A stretch of DNA of 64,000 nt from Ectobacillus sp048976805 (GCA_048976805.1 JBHGUR010000062.1:22456-86455), one strand, 5' to 3'; shown: positions 43,776-52,750, counted from the first letter of the stretch. Numbers and translations are program-made. The notes: generated by a model not told the origin, from the letters alone.

Positions 43776-44552
43776 ATGGGGGAAAAATTCAAGACAAAAG
43801 ATGTAGCCAATAAAACGGGCATTCCCGGAAACATGGTGCGTAAATATAGCCAAACTTTAGAGCAGCTCGGCTATCCTATCGACAGGGTTGCAGATGCACG
43901 CTGCTTCAAAATGGAAGATATGCGGTTATTAAAAACTATACATGCAAGAGTCTCGGAGCTACAAGAAGATATAACAGACGCTGTTGCTGCGATTTTAAAA
44001 GAAACGGAAAAGTCTCCAGCTATACAGGCTCCTGCTGCACTAAAGCCCGCTGCTTCTGCAGGAGATGTAAATATTACTATACAAGAGCAAAACAAAAAAT
44101 TCGAGGAATTTATGATTAAATTGGATACACTCGCTCAGCTAAACGAAGCGATTATCCACCAAAATTCCACCCTTATTTCTCAAAATCGCCAAAAAGATAA
44201 AAAGCTGGATGAACTTATGCACCAAGTTTACATCAAAGAGGGAAAACAGGAGAAGTTACTGCAAAATCTGAGTGTCCATGTCCATAAAAGCGAAGCAGAA
44301 CAAAGGGAAAAGCTGGATAATTTGCTAAGTCACATATCTAAAAAAGAAGAAAGGCACAATGAAAAGATCAGTAAACTGATGAACCAGGTTTATAAAAAAG
44401 AAGCGAGCCGCGATGAGCAGCTTATGCAATTAATACGCGAAATGCAAGAAACAAAACGAATGATTGCAGCTTCTCAAGAAAGTTCCATATTTAAATCCAT
44501 CCGAAATATGTTCGGACGCCTAAAGCCGGAAAAACCCGAAACCCGCTCATAG
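43776..44552 (+). CDS. MerR-type DNA-binding coiled-coil protein (DUF3967-like C-terminus)
   Basis: A 258-residue protein. Residues 5-60 form a MerR-like winged helix (FKTKDVANKTGIPGNMVRKY), 75-100 are an Ala/Pro linker, and 103-235 are coiled coil. The coiled coil contains four tandem 18-19 residue units (141-158, 159-177, 178-195, 196-213). The end 'EQLMQLIREMQETKRMIAA' resembles DUF3967. No effector domain is visible. It could act in DNA segregation or as a nucleoid anchor, like RacA. GGAGG lies 9 nt before the ATG. Confidence 0.75.
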   Translation: MGEKFKTKDVANKTGIPGNMVRKYSQTLEQLGYPIDRVADARCFKMEDMRLLKTIHARVSELQEDITDAVAAILKETEKSPAIQAPAALKPAASAGDVNITIQEQNKKFEEFMIKLDTLAQLNEAIIHQNSTLISQNRQKDKKLDELMHQVYIKEGKQEKLLQNLSVHVHKSEAEQREKLDNLLSHISKKEERHNEKISKLMNQVYKKEASRDEQLMQLIREMQETKRMIAASQESSIFKSIRNMFGRLKPEKPETRS

Positions 44553-44809
44553 CGAAAAAGCGCACCCTGCTTACTAAAAGAACTATCCCTCTACATATTG
44601 TTTATAAGTTTAATTTATTATTTCAATATGGGGTTTGCCGTATTAATAATAAATTTAGGTTATAAAAATATGATCCTTATGTAAATTTAACGTGAATGTT
44701 TTTTTGACTTGTTACAATTTTTTGAAATAAAGGTAAAATGGGTACCATAATAGAAATAAGAGCGCTACAATAAAAACGGATTAAGGAAATTAAGTGGAGG
44801 GGAAAGAAA

Positions 44810-44986
44810 ATGACAGGAACTGCGCTTGTATTGGTGAATGAAGAAAATTTAATGGTGCTTGAAAATGTGGAAAAATCTGTTTTTGAGGAGTTGCAAGAAC
44901 ATACAGGCGAGGAAGTTGTTCATTTCGGAAAAGTCTCCTCTGTTCGCTGGAGCGAGGAAGAGATCGATTGGGAATATGGATATTAA
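44810..44986 (+). CDS. Small acidic protein, unknown
   Basis: A 58-residue protein rich in Glu and Val (MTGTALVLVNEENLMVLENV...) ending in 'EEEIDWEYGY'. It has no cysteine or membrane helix. GGAGGGG lies before the ATG, and a TTACAA/TAAAAT promoter pair (16-nt spacer, about 44712-44739) is plausible. A terminator follows. I do not recognise it. Confidence 0.65.
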   Translation: MTGTALVLVNEENLMVLENVEKSVFEELQEHTGEEVVHFGKVSSVRWSEEEIDWEYGY

Positions 44987-44995
44987 TAACGCAAG

Positions 44996-45018
44996 GCCGT
45001 GATAATCACGGCTTTTTT
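44996..45018 (+). terminator. Terminator of the 58-aa gene
   Basis: GCCGTGAT/ATCACGGC stem with T6. Confidence 0.85.
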
Positions 45019-45023
45019 ATTTT

Positions 45024-45234
45024 GGCTCTGTTAAAGGCCAATGTTGATTTTTATATCACGTACGTCTGTGCATTACGGCTATGCAGAACCAATCGCAGCC
45101 AGCACTCACGTTCTCTATCTGGTTTTCCTTTGGACGAGGCCAAACTAGGCCCTGACCGTTACTGCACACGGCTAGGAGCACTCTCCCCCTCTAAAAAAAG
45201 GGTTTATATATCAACACTAACGTTTAACACAGCC
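45024..45234 (+). mobile_element. Family B repeat, copy 1
   Basis: Left end GGCTCTGTTAAAGGCCAATG and right end GTTTAACACAGCC match family A termini, while the core (TACGTCTGTGCATTACGGCT, CTGGTTTTCCTTTGG, AGGAGCACTCTCCCCCTCT) is unrelated to the family A core. It starts 6 nt after a terminator. Confidence 0.85.
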
Positions 45235-45325
45235 ATTTTATAAAAAAATCACAAAACTTTCGCTATGCAAACTGCAAATATGGTAAAATGGAAAAAAATT
45301 TTGCAGCAGAAGAAAGGGATCATAT

Positions 45326-46483
45326 ATGGAACATTTACTAAATCCTCGCGTAAAAGACATTCAAATTTCCGGAATCCGGCAATTTTTCAATATGATTCAA
45401 GAATATGACAACCTTGTTTCCCTCACAATCGGACAACCTGATTTCCCTACCCCTTCTTTAGTAAAGGAAGCCGGGAAACGGGCCATCACGGAAAACATTA
45501 CAAGCTATACACATAATGCCGGGTTGCTTGAATTGCGGGAAGCTGCTTGCTCCTTTGTCAAGGAGCGATACGGACAGGTATATAATCCTAAAGACGAAGT
45601 AATTGTAACAACGGGAGCAAGTGAAGCTATTGATGTTGCATTTCGCACAATTTTAGAAGAAGGAACAGAAGTCATTATACCGAGCCCTGTTTATCCCGGA
45701 TATGAGCCTATCATTCGTCTGTGCGGTGCGAAGCCAGTCTTTATAGATGTTCGCAAAACGGGCTTCCGCCTTACAGCAGCGGCATTAAAAGCCGCCATAA
45801 CAGATCGTACGCGCTGTATTGTCCTTCCTTATCCATCCAATCCTACGGGAATGACATTAACTCAAGAGGAAATAGAAAGCATTGCTGCTGTATTGGAGGA
45901 TAAGGATATTTTCGTTATTTCCGATGAAATTTATAGCGAACTCGTATATGAAGGAACACATGCTTCTATTTCCAATATCCCTTCTATGCATAAGAAGACA
46001 ATTGTCATTAACGGGCTATCCAAGTCCCATTCTATGACAGGCTGGCGGATTGGCTTTCTTTTTGCCCCTTCATATATTACAAAGGAGATGTTAAAGGTTC
46101 ATCAATATAACGTAACGTGCGCAGCATCTATTTCCCAATACGCAGGAGTAGAAGCTTTAACAGCAGCTAAAGATGCACCGCGCATGATGCGCCATCAATA
46201 TAAAAAACGCAGGGATTATGTCTATCATCGGCTTACAAGCATGGGGCTTCATGTCGAGAAACCGAAAGGTGCATTTTACCTTTTCCCATATATCGGAAAC
46301 TTCGGAATGTCCTCCTTTGATTTTGCACTAAAGCTTGTAAAGGAAGCAGGTCTTGCGGTAGTTCCCGGTGATGCTTTCTCCACATACGGGGAAGGCTATA
46401 TAAGGCTATCCTACGCTTATAGTCTGGATGCTTTAAAGGAAGGCTGCGACCGCTTGGAACGATTTCTTATGAGCCTACAATAA
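45326..46483 (+). CDS. patA: Aminotransferase A
   Basis: A 385-residue fold-I aminotransferase close to B. subtilis PatA throughout. The PLP lysine is in 'INGLSKSHSMTGW' (K233) and the substrate arginine in 'GYIRLSYA'. PatA can act as the N-acetyl-LL-diaminopimelate aminotransferase, the step between DapH and DapL, both in this window. GAAAGGG precedes the ATG and a terminator follows. Confidence 0.94.
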   Translation: MEHLLNPRVKDIQISGIRQFFNMIQEYDNLVSLTIGQPDFPTPSLVKEAGKRAITENITSYTHNAGLLELREAACSFVKERYGQVYNPKDEVIVTTGASEAIDVAFRTILEEGTEVIIPSPVYPGYEPIIRLCGAKPVFIDVRKTGFRLTAAALKAAITDRTRCIVLPYPSNPTGMTLTQEEIESIAAVLEDKDIFVISDEIYSELVYEGTHASISNIPSMHKKTIVINGLSKSHSMTGWRIGFLFAPSYITKEMLKVHQYNVTCAASISQYAGVEALTAAKDAPRMMRHQYKKRRDYVYHRLTSMGLHVEKPKGAFYLFPYIGNFGMSSFDFALKLVKEAGLAVVPGDAFSTYGEGYIRLSYAYSLDALKEGCDRLERFLMSLQ

Positions 46484-46512
46484 ACGTTTTCCGTTTCAGC
46501 AATTGCACAGGC

Positions 46513-46543
46513 AAGGCCTGATCACTTGTGGTCAGGCCTTTTT
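46513..46543 (+). terminator. patA terminator
   Basis: AAGGCCTGA/TCAGGCCTT stem with T5. Confidence 0.85.
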
Positions 46544-46612
46544 GTAACTATGTTAAACGAGAGTTTGGCGCGAATGAGCTAAAATCGTTATTTATTAACA
46601 ATATCGTTAGCT

Positions 46613-46640
46613 AAAAAGAGGGAGCGCTCTCCCTTTTTTT
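46613..46640 (-). terminator. Terminator of the 75-aa membrane gene
   Basis: AGGGAG-CGCT-CTCCCT with T/A tracts on both sides; on the minus strand it ends the gene at 46674. Confidence 0.65.
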
Positions 46641-46673
46641 AATGTAAACGCTTTCTATTTTACAGATAACACA

Positions 46674-46901
46674 TTACCCGCGCGAGTTCCATGCTCGTTG
46701 AAGTACAAGAAAACCAAAGAATACAACAGCAAACCAACCAACAAAAACTATAATATATTTTAGGAAATCAATAAATCCATCCAACGCTGTAATATTAAAA
46801 AAATGGAAGAAAGATGTAAGAGAGCTGTCAATCGTTCCAGCTATCATTGTCCATAACCACCCGACAAATGCTGCCAAGAAAAGCTTTAAGACATGATCCA
46901 T
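46674..46901 (-). CDS. Small membrane protein, unknown
   Basis: A 75-residue protein with two hydrophobic helices (about 5-24 and 45-70) and a Phe/Trp-rich composition. AAGGAGGTGA lies before the ATG. Holin-like topology, but no family is recognised. It is transcribed alone on the minus strand beside patA. Confidence 0.6.
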   Translation of the reverse strand: MDHVLKLFLAAFVGWLWTMIAGTIDSSLTSFFHFFNITALDGFIDFLKYIIVFVGWFAVVFFGFLVLQRAWNSRG

Positions 46902-47034
46902 CTCGTCACCTCCTTATGATGGCCTTTTTCAGTAATTATAATATTCCGTTTAGGGAAAAATGTTCCATATTCAGAAAAGATGTCGAGATTTAATTTTTTT
47001 CATCCTCATGCATGTTTTAGCTTCAAATATATAA

Positions 47035-47330
47035 AGAGCTGGCCCATTAAAAACGAAGGCCGAAAGCTATGCGTGCACTTTCAGCCCTAGCATTGCCCCT
47101 GCGCTAAGCTATTGCTTTCGCTATCAGCTTACGCTTTCTTACCGTACATAAGAAAAGCGCAGGGCGCCCTGCTTAACGACGCCTAGACTGGAGCACATCG
47201 ACTGAGATAAAGGAAACACGAAGAGCACGAGCGTCGATGTTGACTTATCGTAGGGAGATGGGCGAAGTACACTAGTCGCTGAGCGCTGGAACTAAACGCT
47301 GTTCTACCTCCAAAAAGCTATACTTTCTTA
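47035..47330. repeat. Structured GC-rich repeat-like block (family E)
   Basis: About 300 bp with several self-complementary parts (GCGCAGGGCGCCCTGC; GTCGATG/CATCGAC; AGCGCTGGAAC). Its style is that of Bacillaceae intergenic repeats, and I believe similar text occurs in other Bacillus genomes, but there is one copy in this window. No protein frame with a ribosome site is in it. Confidence 0.5.
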
Positions 47331-47336
47331 TCTTTT

Positions 47337-47481
47337 GGCTCTGTTAAAGGCTAATGTTGATTTTGGTTCATTTGTTGATTTGAAACGAAAGGCGGCGACT
47401 CCAGCAGGAAAAGCGGCTCGGCCCCGCCCGCGGAAAGCGTCCGCCTGTAGCGGAAAATCAACAATCAAGTTTAACAGTGCC
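47337..47481 (+). mobile_element. Family A MITE, copy 5, with perfect 8-bp target duplication
   Basis: Ends GGCTCTGTTAAA and TTTAACAGTGCC. It is flanked by TATCTTTT at 47329-47336 and TATCTTTT at 47482-47489. Confidence 0.92.
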
Positions 47482-47490
47482 TATCTTTTT

Positions 47491-47525
47491 AAAAAAGGGG
47501 CACGCCCACTGGAGGCGTGCCCTTT
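47491..47525. terminator. GC-rich hairpin
   Basis: GGGGCACGCC/GGCGTGCCCT stem, loop CACTGGA, next to A and T tracts. Probably a terminator for the RDD gene on the minus strand, though 167 nt away. Confidence 0.6.
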
Positions 47526-47691
47526 AATGGAGGGTACTTATATAGGAGATGCCAGTCCTATATAATAAAAATTATATCAAGTATACCTGGCGAATTTTGT
47601 ATTTTTTTGAATAATAACAAAAAAATTAGCAAACACAAGTAAAGATATATGCATTTAAAAAGCATGCTTCCCCACTTTTGAAAAGGCTCTG

Positions 47692-48150
47692 CTACACAAC
47701 CGCATTAATGACTTTTGTCTTCGCTGCCAAATCATGGTATCCTCGATTATCTTGTCTAAATAGCATTATATATACATTTACAATTAACGGAATACCAAGT
47801 AAAACGGCATTAGGGACGATAAGCAAAATAAAACGCCATACAAGTGTTTTCAATTCCACCTGTTCCCCATTCGCTTTTAAAATACGGATGCGCGTAAACC
47901 GCTTCCCAACAGTCTGGCCTTTCCAGAAAAGGGGCAGAACAATAAAATACAATGCCATTAATGTAAATATAAGCGCAAAATCATAACGGTAATCTCCAAG
48001 GCTAACGTCAAAACGGTTAAACATAGCCCTATACCTTCCTGTAACAAGCGCTACAATCATACCGTATATAAAAGAAATAATAAACATATCAATGACAGCT
48101 GCCCCAATACGATTTATAATAATTGTCGGCTGGTGGATCTTTAATTTCAC
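47692..48150 (-). CDS. RDD family membrane protein
   Basis: A 152-residue membrane protein with three hydrophobic segments. It shows the RDD features: 'RIGAAVIDMFIIS' (Arg and Asp in helix 1) and 'GQTVGKRFTRIRI'. Some members move sodium or assist osmotic tolerance; the role here is unknown. The ATG is 12 nt after AGAGAGG. Confidence 0.85.
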   Translation of the reverse strand: MKLKIHQPTIIINRIGAAVIDMFIISFIYGMIVALVTGRYRAMFNRFDVSLGDYRYDFALIFTLMALYFIVLPLFWKGQTVGKRFTRIRILKANGEQVELKTLVWRFILLIVPNAVLLGIPLIVNVYIMLFRQDNRGYHDLAAKTKVINAVV

Positions 48151-48305
48151 GTTATTCTACCTCTCTCAATATTATTACGTTGTCCATCGTACCACGGCAT
48201 TCCATACTTGTAAATAAATAGACGCCCCTTTTAGCCTATGCCAGTGCTGTGTTAATAAATTGCGCTTTTATCCCGTTAACATAGCCTATAAAAAACGCTA
48301 GCCCC

Positions 48306-48665
48306 TTAGCGCTTTCCGTTATTCGATGGGTTTTCTCCAAATAATAACATATATATAATTCCTCCAAATACGACACAGCTGGAAAATAATAAACTTTTCT
48401 TTAAAACAATCGCCCCCAGCAAGGCGTCTGATTGTACCGTACTTTCTATTGATAAATGCGCCACACAAAACACGCCTATAAACACATACCACATATGGCC
48501 CCTAAACCAATATCCCCCGAGCATCCCAAGAAAAAAATGGCTGGCTGTATATCCCCACTGTAGAGATTCAATCAAAAAGAATGGAGCTTCCTTAAATATG
48601 AGTGACCACACCACATTTAAAAAAAGCATTGCCATAAATCCAAAGGCGGCTGCAATTGCTTTCAA
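48306..48665 (-). CDS. Membrane protein, unknown
   Basis: A 119-residue protein with about four hydrophobic helices. It starts at TTG, preceded by GGAGGGGGGCGG. I recognise no family. It lies upstream of the RDD gene, separated by 155 bp that contain a decayed repeat end (GTGCTGTGTTAATAAATTGC). Confidence 0.6.
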   Translation of the reverse strand: MKAIAAAFGFMAMLFLNVVWSLIFKEAPFFLIESLQWGYTASHFFLGMLGGYWFRGHMWYVFIGVFCVAHLSIESTVQSDALLGAIVLKKSLLFSSCVVFGGIIYMLLFGENPSNNGKR

Positions 48666-48908
48666 GCCGCCCCCCTCCCTTCCAAGCTGCTTGTACTACT
48701 ATATGCGCGAATGTGTTAAAGTTGAGGGTGTTTGTACAACTTACGTATCACCTTGCAAATTGTTTCCAGAAATAGGATAAAATCAAACCTTATCAAAAAC
48801 GAATATCCAATTAAAAATATTCTTTTTTAGACACAGACTCGTTTATCCCAACTTGATATCATAATAGTAGAAAGAAAATTCCGAAAAATAATATAGGAGG
48901 CGAGCAGC

Positions 48909-49226
48909 GTGAACTCTGCGGTGAGAGGTTTGAAATGGACAACGGGGATTTTAGAAGCTGTGCTTGGGATTCCGTTTATCGGCGGGTTTATTATTATGTC
49001 CTTAGATTGGACTCCTCTTCCGTTTATGTTTATTCTTCACATCATTGCAGTCGTGTTAGCAAAAAGAGAAAGATTGCCGGCCGGAGGTAACATCCTTGGC
49101 ATTATAACTTCATTTGTAGCTTGGATTCCGTTTATCGGTATGCTGCTTCATATCGTTTCAGCCATCGTTATTTTAAATGATGCATATCAATATGAAAAAC
49201 AAAACAAGTTTCATGTGCAATATTAA
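48909..49226 (+). CDS. Membrane protein, unknown
   Basis: A 105-residue protein with three or four hydrophobic helices, starting at GTG with ATAGGAGGCG upstream. 'GILEAVLGIPFIGGFIIM' and 'FVAWIPFIGMLLHIVSAIVILNDAY' are the visible helices, with similar IPFIG motifs in both halves, so it may be an internal duplication. A terminator shared with the thiolase gene follows. Confidence 0.65.
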   Translation: MNSAVRGLKWTTGILEAVLGIPFIGGFIIMSLDWTPLPFMFILHIIAVVLAKRERLPAGGNILGIITSFVAWIPFIGMLLHIVSAIVILNDAYQYEKQNKFHVQY

Positions 49227-49228
49227 CG

Positions 49229-49259
49229 AAAAATCCCGTCTGCTTTTAGACGGGATTTT
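49229..49259. terminator. Bidirectional terminator
   Basis: AAAATCCCGTCT/AGACGGGATTTT stem; serves the GTG-start membrane gene and the thiolase gene. Confidence 0.88.
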
Positions 49260-49277
49260 CACTATCTTGTCACGCGC

Positions 49278-50453
49278 TTACATTCTCTCGATAAAAAGGG
49301 CAGTGCCCATGCCGCCGCCTACACAAAGAGAGGCTATTCCTTTTTGGAGCCCTCTGCGCTGTAATTCATGTACAAGGCTCACGGTAATACGCGCTCCCGT
49401 ACAACCAATCGGATGCCCAAGGCTAATTCCGCTTCCATTTACATTCACCTTGTCACGCTGCAGTCCAAGCTGCTTCTCAACAGCCAAATATTGAGCGGCA
49501 AATGCTTCGTTTATTTCAATTAAATCAGCTTCTTCAAGAGACCAATTCACATTTTGCAAACCGTTTTGTACTGCCGGAACCGGACCAATCCCCATCATTT
49601 TCGGGTCAACCCCTGCTACAGAATATCCTACGATTCTTACTAATGGCTGGATTCCTTTTTCTTTTGCCTTTTCTTCGCTCATCAAGACTAGGGCGGCGCT
49701 TCCATCATTAAGACCGGATGCGTTTCCTGCAGTTACAGAACCGTTCTTGCGGAAAACCGGCTTTAAGCTTGCCAGCTTCTCATATGTTAAATCGGCGCGT
49801 GGATGCTCATCCTTTGAAACAATAATTTCCTTTTTGCGCTCTTTCACTGTAATCGGAATAATTTGAGACTCGAAATAGCCTGCCTCAATTGCATGCACCG
49901 CACGCTGATGGCTTAAAAGCGCCACTTCATCTTGCTCTTCCCGCGTGATTTCATATTGATCAACGAGATTTTCTGCCGTTTCTCCCATCATGATATGATG
50001 GATGGGGTCTTCAAGAACCTCCCAAACCGTATCGCGAATTTCTCCATGCTGCATACGCTGCCCGAAGCGATGCTGCTTCAAAACGTACGGGCTTGAGCTC
50101 ATTGCTTCCACGCCGCCAGCTACGACAACGTCGCTAACCCCCAATTGAATTTGCATAGCAGCTGACATTAAAGCCTGCATGCCGGATGCGCATTGGCGCT
50201 GAATTGTATAGCCCGTCACCGTATCCGGAAATCCTGCTAAAAGTGCAGATGTGCGAGCTGTATTTGGTTCATCTGTTCTTTGAATACAATGCCCTAAAAT
50301 CACTTCATTTACTTCATCAGGGGCAATACCGCCGCGTTTTACTGCTTCTTGCAAAACAGGGACCATCAAATCAGTAGGCTTTAAGTTTTGAAATACTCCT
50401 CCGAACGTTCCAATCGGGGAACGAACTGCAGACGTAATAACAACATTTCTCAT
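49278..50453 (-). CDS. Acetyl-CoA acyltransferase (thiolase)
   Basis: A 391-residue thiolase. The nucleophile is in 'RQCASGMQAL' (C88), and the C-terminal 'NGSGISLGHPIGCTG' (His) and 'SLCVGGGMGTA' (Cys) complete the active site. It joins or cleaves acetyl-CoA and acyl-CoA; acetoacetyl-CoA synthesis and beta-oxidation are both possible. A GGAGGAG box precedes the ATG. No beta-oxidation partner is adjacent; fadH is 14 kb away. Confidence 0.93.
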   Translation of the reverse strand: MRNVVITSAVRSPIGTFGGVFQNLKPTDLMVPVLQEAVKRGGIAPDEVNEVILGHCIQRTDEPNTARTSALLAGFPDTVTGYTIQRQCASGMQALMSAAMQIQLGVSDVVVAGGVEAMSSSPYVLKQHRFGQRMQHGEIRDTVWEVLEDPIHHIMMGETAENLVDQYEITREEQDEVALLSHQRAVHAIEAGYFESQIIPITVKERKKEIIVSKDEHPRADLTYEKLASLKPVFRKNGSVTAGNASGLNDGSAALVLMSEEKAKEKGIQPLVRIVGYSVAGVDPKMMGIGPVPAVQNGLQNVNWSLEEADLIEINEAFAAQYLAVEKQLGLQRDKVNVNGSGISLGHPIGCTGARITVSLVHELQRRGLQKGIASLCVGGGMGTALFIERM

Positions 50454-50587
50454 CGCGCACTTCTCCTCCTAATTATGTAAAGTTATTAAACTTTATGTAT
50501 CGTGATAGATTAACATAGGCTGCCTACAAAGCTATCATACAATGATTAGGGGAGAAAAATCAAAATGTTCATATTTTTTTAATAATT

Positions 50588-50772
50588 ACCTCTGTTAAAG
50601 GCTAATGTTGATTTGGATTCATTTGTTGATTAAGAAAGAAAGGCGGCGACTCCAGCGGGAAAAGCGGGATAACCGAGACCCCAGACTGAGCGCAGCGAGG
50701 GAAGCGGCTCGGCCCCGCCCGCGGAAAGTGTCCGCCTGTAGTGGAAAATCAACAATCAAGTGTAACAGATCC
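50588..50772 (+). mobile_element. Family A MITE, copy 6 (long form)
   Basis: Ends ACCTCTGTTAAA and TGTAACAGATCC (slightly decayed). It has the same internal insert of about 36 nt as copy 1 (GGGATAACCGAGACCC). Flanks TAATAATT and TAACAATT agree at 7 of 8. It fills most of the 380-bp gap between thiolase and the Nudix gene. Confidence 0.85.
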
Positions 50773-50836
50773 TAACAATTAAAATCGTATTCTATATAAC
50801 TGCTTTATAGACTTGCCGCTTGCTTTGCCGGCTTAT

Positions 50837-51286
50837 TTATTCTGTTAAAGCTGCTAAAAATTTTTTCAATATTTTTTCCGTTATAACATGCAGTTTAGGC
50901 AGCTTTTCAACAGAAAAGTATCGCAAGTTCACACCTTTCCCGCTTGGTTGAAGGTTCCCTTGCACACAATCCGCCTGAAATATATGAATAACGTAATATA
51001 CTTCATCCCCATGTGCATATTTATAATATAATTCCTTTCCAGATAATACCCCTAAAAATTGAAACGCCTCTGAATGCAAGCCTGTTTCCTCCAAGAGCTT
51101 CCGCATCGCCGTCTCATCAATAGCTTCTCCAGGCTCCATCGCCCCTATCGGCACTTTCCAATTATTTGTATCAGGACACAACTGAAGCAATACTTCTTGA
51201 TTATCGTTTAAAACGATAATTGCTGAACTGGCAATAATAAGCGGCCTCGTCCCCAGACACGCTCTTAGTTCTGCTATATATCCCAT
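50837..51286 (-). CDS. Nudix hydrolase with altered Nudix box
   Basis: A 149-residue Nudix protein. The box runs from G48 (GAMEPGE) to G69, but the R-E pair of REUxEE reads R62-K63 (AMRKLLEETG; codon AAG). That glutamate is a metal ligand or general base in MutT. The two following glutamates are kept. The substrate is unknown, and activity may be changed or lost. AGGAGG lies about 14 nt before the ATG. Confidence 0.85.
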   Translation of the reverse strand: MGYIAELRACLGTRPLIIASSAIIVLNDNQEVLLQLCPDTNNWKVPIGAMEPGEAIDETAMRKLLEETGLHSEAFQFLGVLSGKELYYKYAHGDEVYYVIHIFQADCVQGNLQPSGKGVNLRYFSVEKLPKLHVITEKILKKFLAALTE

Positions 51287-51472
51287 TTCCTGTTTGCCTC
51301 CTCTTGCGCTCTTTATTCCTTTTTTAACTATGCAGTTATAGTATCCTTATTATTAACAATAAATAAAAAAGGCGATGCTAAATATTATTGCTGATATCGC
51401 ACGATTTCGGCCCATTCGCATTAAGCTCTCGTTTGACGCGCCAAAATCAACACTGTACTTTTACAAAGCTAC

Positions 51473-51507
51473 AAAAAAAAGAACGTGTTTCAAGACGTTC
51501 TTTTTTT
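51473..51507. terminator. Bidirectional terminator
   Basis: AAAAAGAACGT/ACGTTCTTTTT stem. It follows decayed repeat text at 51370-51460 (CTAAATATTATTGCTGAT), like that at 30960 and 46550. Confidence 0.7.
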
Positions 51508-51620
51508 AGTATTCATAATCATATGTATTCTCTTTATTCCAAACAAAATCCTACCTTTTCTATATCAAGTAATTTTCCCTCCTATATATAACCGACTTAC
51601 CATTTCGACATATTCATGGG

Positions 51621-51850
51621 CTACCCTAAAAAATAAAAATTTAAGGTAACCTTTAATTGTACCGCTTCCAAAAATTTTTATCTATCGCGGTGCGAGTTCT
51701 ATTCTTGCATGGATGTCTATGTCAAACAAAATGGCAGTGGCACTCCTGCTTTCCCTTTGGTTTTCCATCGCATGTGGCGGGCAGGGGGAGTGACCGCTTC
51801 TACACATCGCCAATTCCTCTAGCCCCCCCTACAAAAAGGCAATTTTTTTA
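51621..51850. repeat. Family D repeat, copy 3, plus inverted B/C-type core
   Basis: 51621-51715 is a full family D unit (CTACCCTAAAAAATAAAAATT to TTGCATGGATGTC). Then 51730-51850, read on the minus strand, gives GTAGAAGCGGTCA, ATGCGATGGAAAACC and AAGGGAAAGCAGG, the same landmarks in the same order as the family C core. The remainder of 51287-51962 holds no gene that I can support. Confidence 0.7.
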
Positions 51851-51962
51851 TTCGCTTTCATATAGGTGTTGCTTTTGGGCAGTGTCGATAAATAAAATTT
51901 CCACCACAGGATTTCATTCTCTCCTAACAGCTAATTGAACCAATCCGATTTGCTGCATATCT

Positions 51963-52142
51963 TCATTGTAACATTAGCAGGAAAATATTTACTATGATAT
52001 ATATTATCGCGAAAACGGTAAATATACCGCTTCTATAGAATCCATCCCTTTTCTTTTCTCGTTTTATTATAGAAAAACACTGGTGAAAAAATAGAAAAGC
52101 TGTAATCGGAGCAGCGAAAGCGAAAAACATTCCAAGCTGCAT
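51963..52142 (-). CDS. Small membrane protein, unknown
   Basis: A 59-residue protein with two hydrophobic helices (about 3-22 and 38-58) separated by a basic loop (IKREKKRDG). The second of two nearby ATGs is chosen because AAGGGAGA lies 6-7 nt upstream. No family recognised. Confidence 0.5.
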   Translation of the reverse strand: MQLGMFFAFAAPITAFLFFHQCFSIIKREKKRDGFYRSGIFTVFAIIYIIVNIFLLMLQ

Positions 52143-52264
52143 ATTCATTCTCCCTTCCTTTACTCACTACGCTATCCGACTTGCGAATAAACTTTACAGA
52201 AAATAGCACTAACACAATTGCATTTTTCTATATCAAACTAACACTATGAAGCTGCCAAAGGACA

Positions 52265-52290
52265 TAAAAAGGCGAGGAGTTTCTCCCCGC
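52265..52290 (-). terminator. Terminator of the 97-aa gene
   Basis: GCGGGGAG/CTCCTCGC on the minus strand (one mismatch) followed by TTTTT. Confidence 0.7.
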
Positions 52291-52584
52291 TTAATATATA
52301 TGGCTCTCATATTTTACAGACTCAAACGCTTTTTCAATCGCTTCATCACGGTAATGCAAATATGTGAATCTCCCCATTTCCACGAGACGGGCAATCTCAC
52401 GAAGCGCGATTTCTGTATCATAATCGGGACGAATGGAAAAATGAACGTAAAATTTCATAAGCGGATGTTCGTATAGCGCAGTACCTACCTCTACGTATAC
52501 GTCCTCTACCCCTTGCACACAACGGACATAGCTAGCAAATTGATAGACCGCTTCCCGATCGGAAACAATTTTTAGTGTATACAT
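52291..52584 (-). CDS. Conserved-looking small protein, unknown
   Basis: A 97-residue soluble alpha/beta protein ('LKIVSDREAVYQFASYVRCVQGVEDVYVEVG'). Its ferredoxin-like beta-alpha-beta pattern suggests an ACT- or DUF-type fold, but I cannot name it. GGGGGAT lies before the ATG and a terminator follows. Confidence 0.6.
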   Translation of the reverse strand: MYTLKIVSDREAVYQFASYVRCVQGVEDVYVEVGTALYEHPLMKFYVHFSIRPDYDTEIALREIARLVEMGRFTYLHYRDEAIEKAFESVKYESHIY

Positions 52585-52750
52585 TTGTTATCCCCCTCTC
52601 TACTTTAACTATACAATATAAAGAAAGGGATTACATTCAGAAAATATGAAAAGTTTCTGAAATTTATTTATATATAGATGATACTTCTCCTATCAAGATA
52701 TTTGCCATTCTAGTACAAAAATTAACATCTGTCCTAGTATATTTGTCCAT

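Noticed and set aside
43202..44552. Prophage remnant from the holin-like gene and MerR-type gene
   Set aside because: No integrase, capsid, tail or lysin genes and no attachment repeats were seen nearby.
44968..45243. 91-residue frame across family B copy 1, similar to one at 54542-54796
   Set aside because: The similarity is because both read through the same repeat. Neither has a ribosome site or intact ends beyond the repeat.
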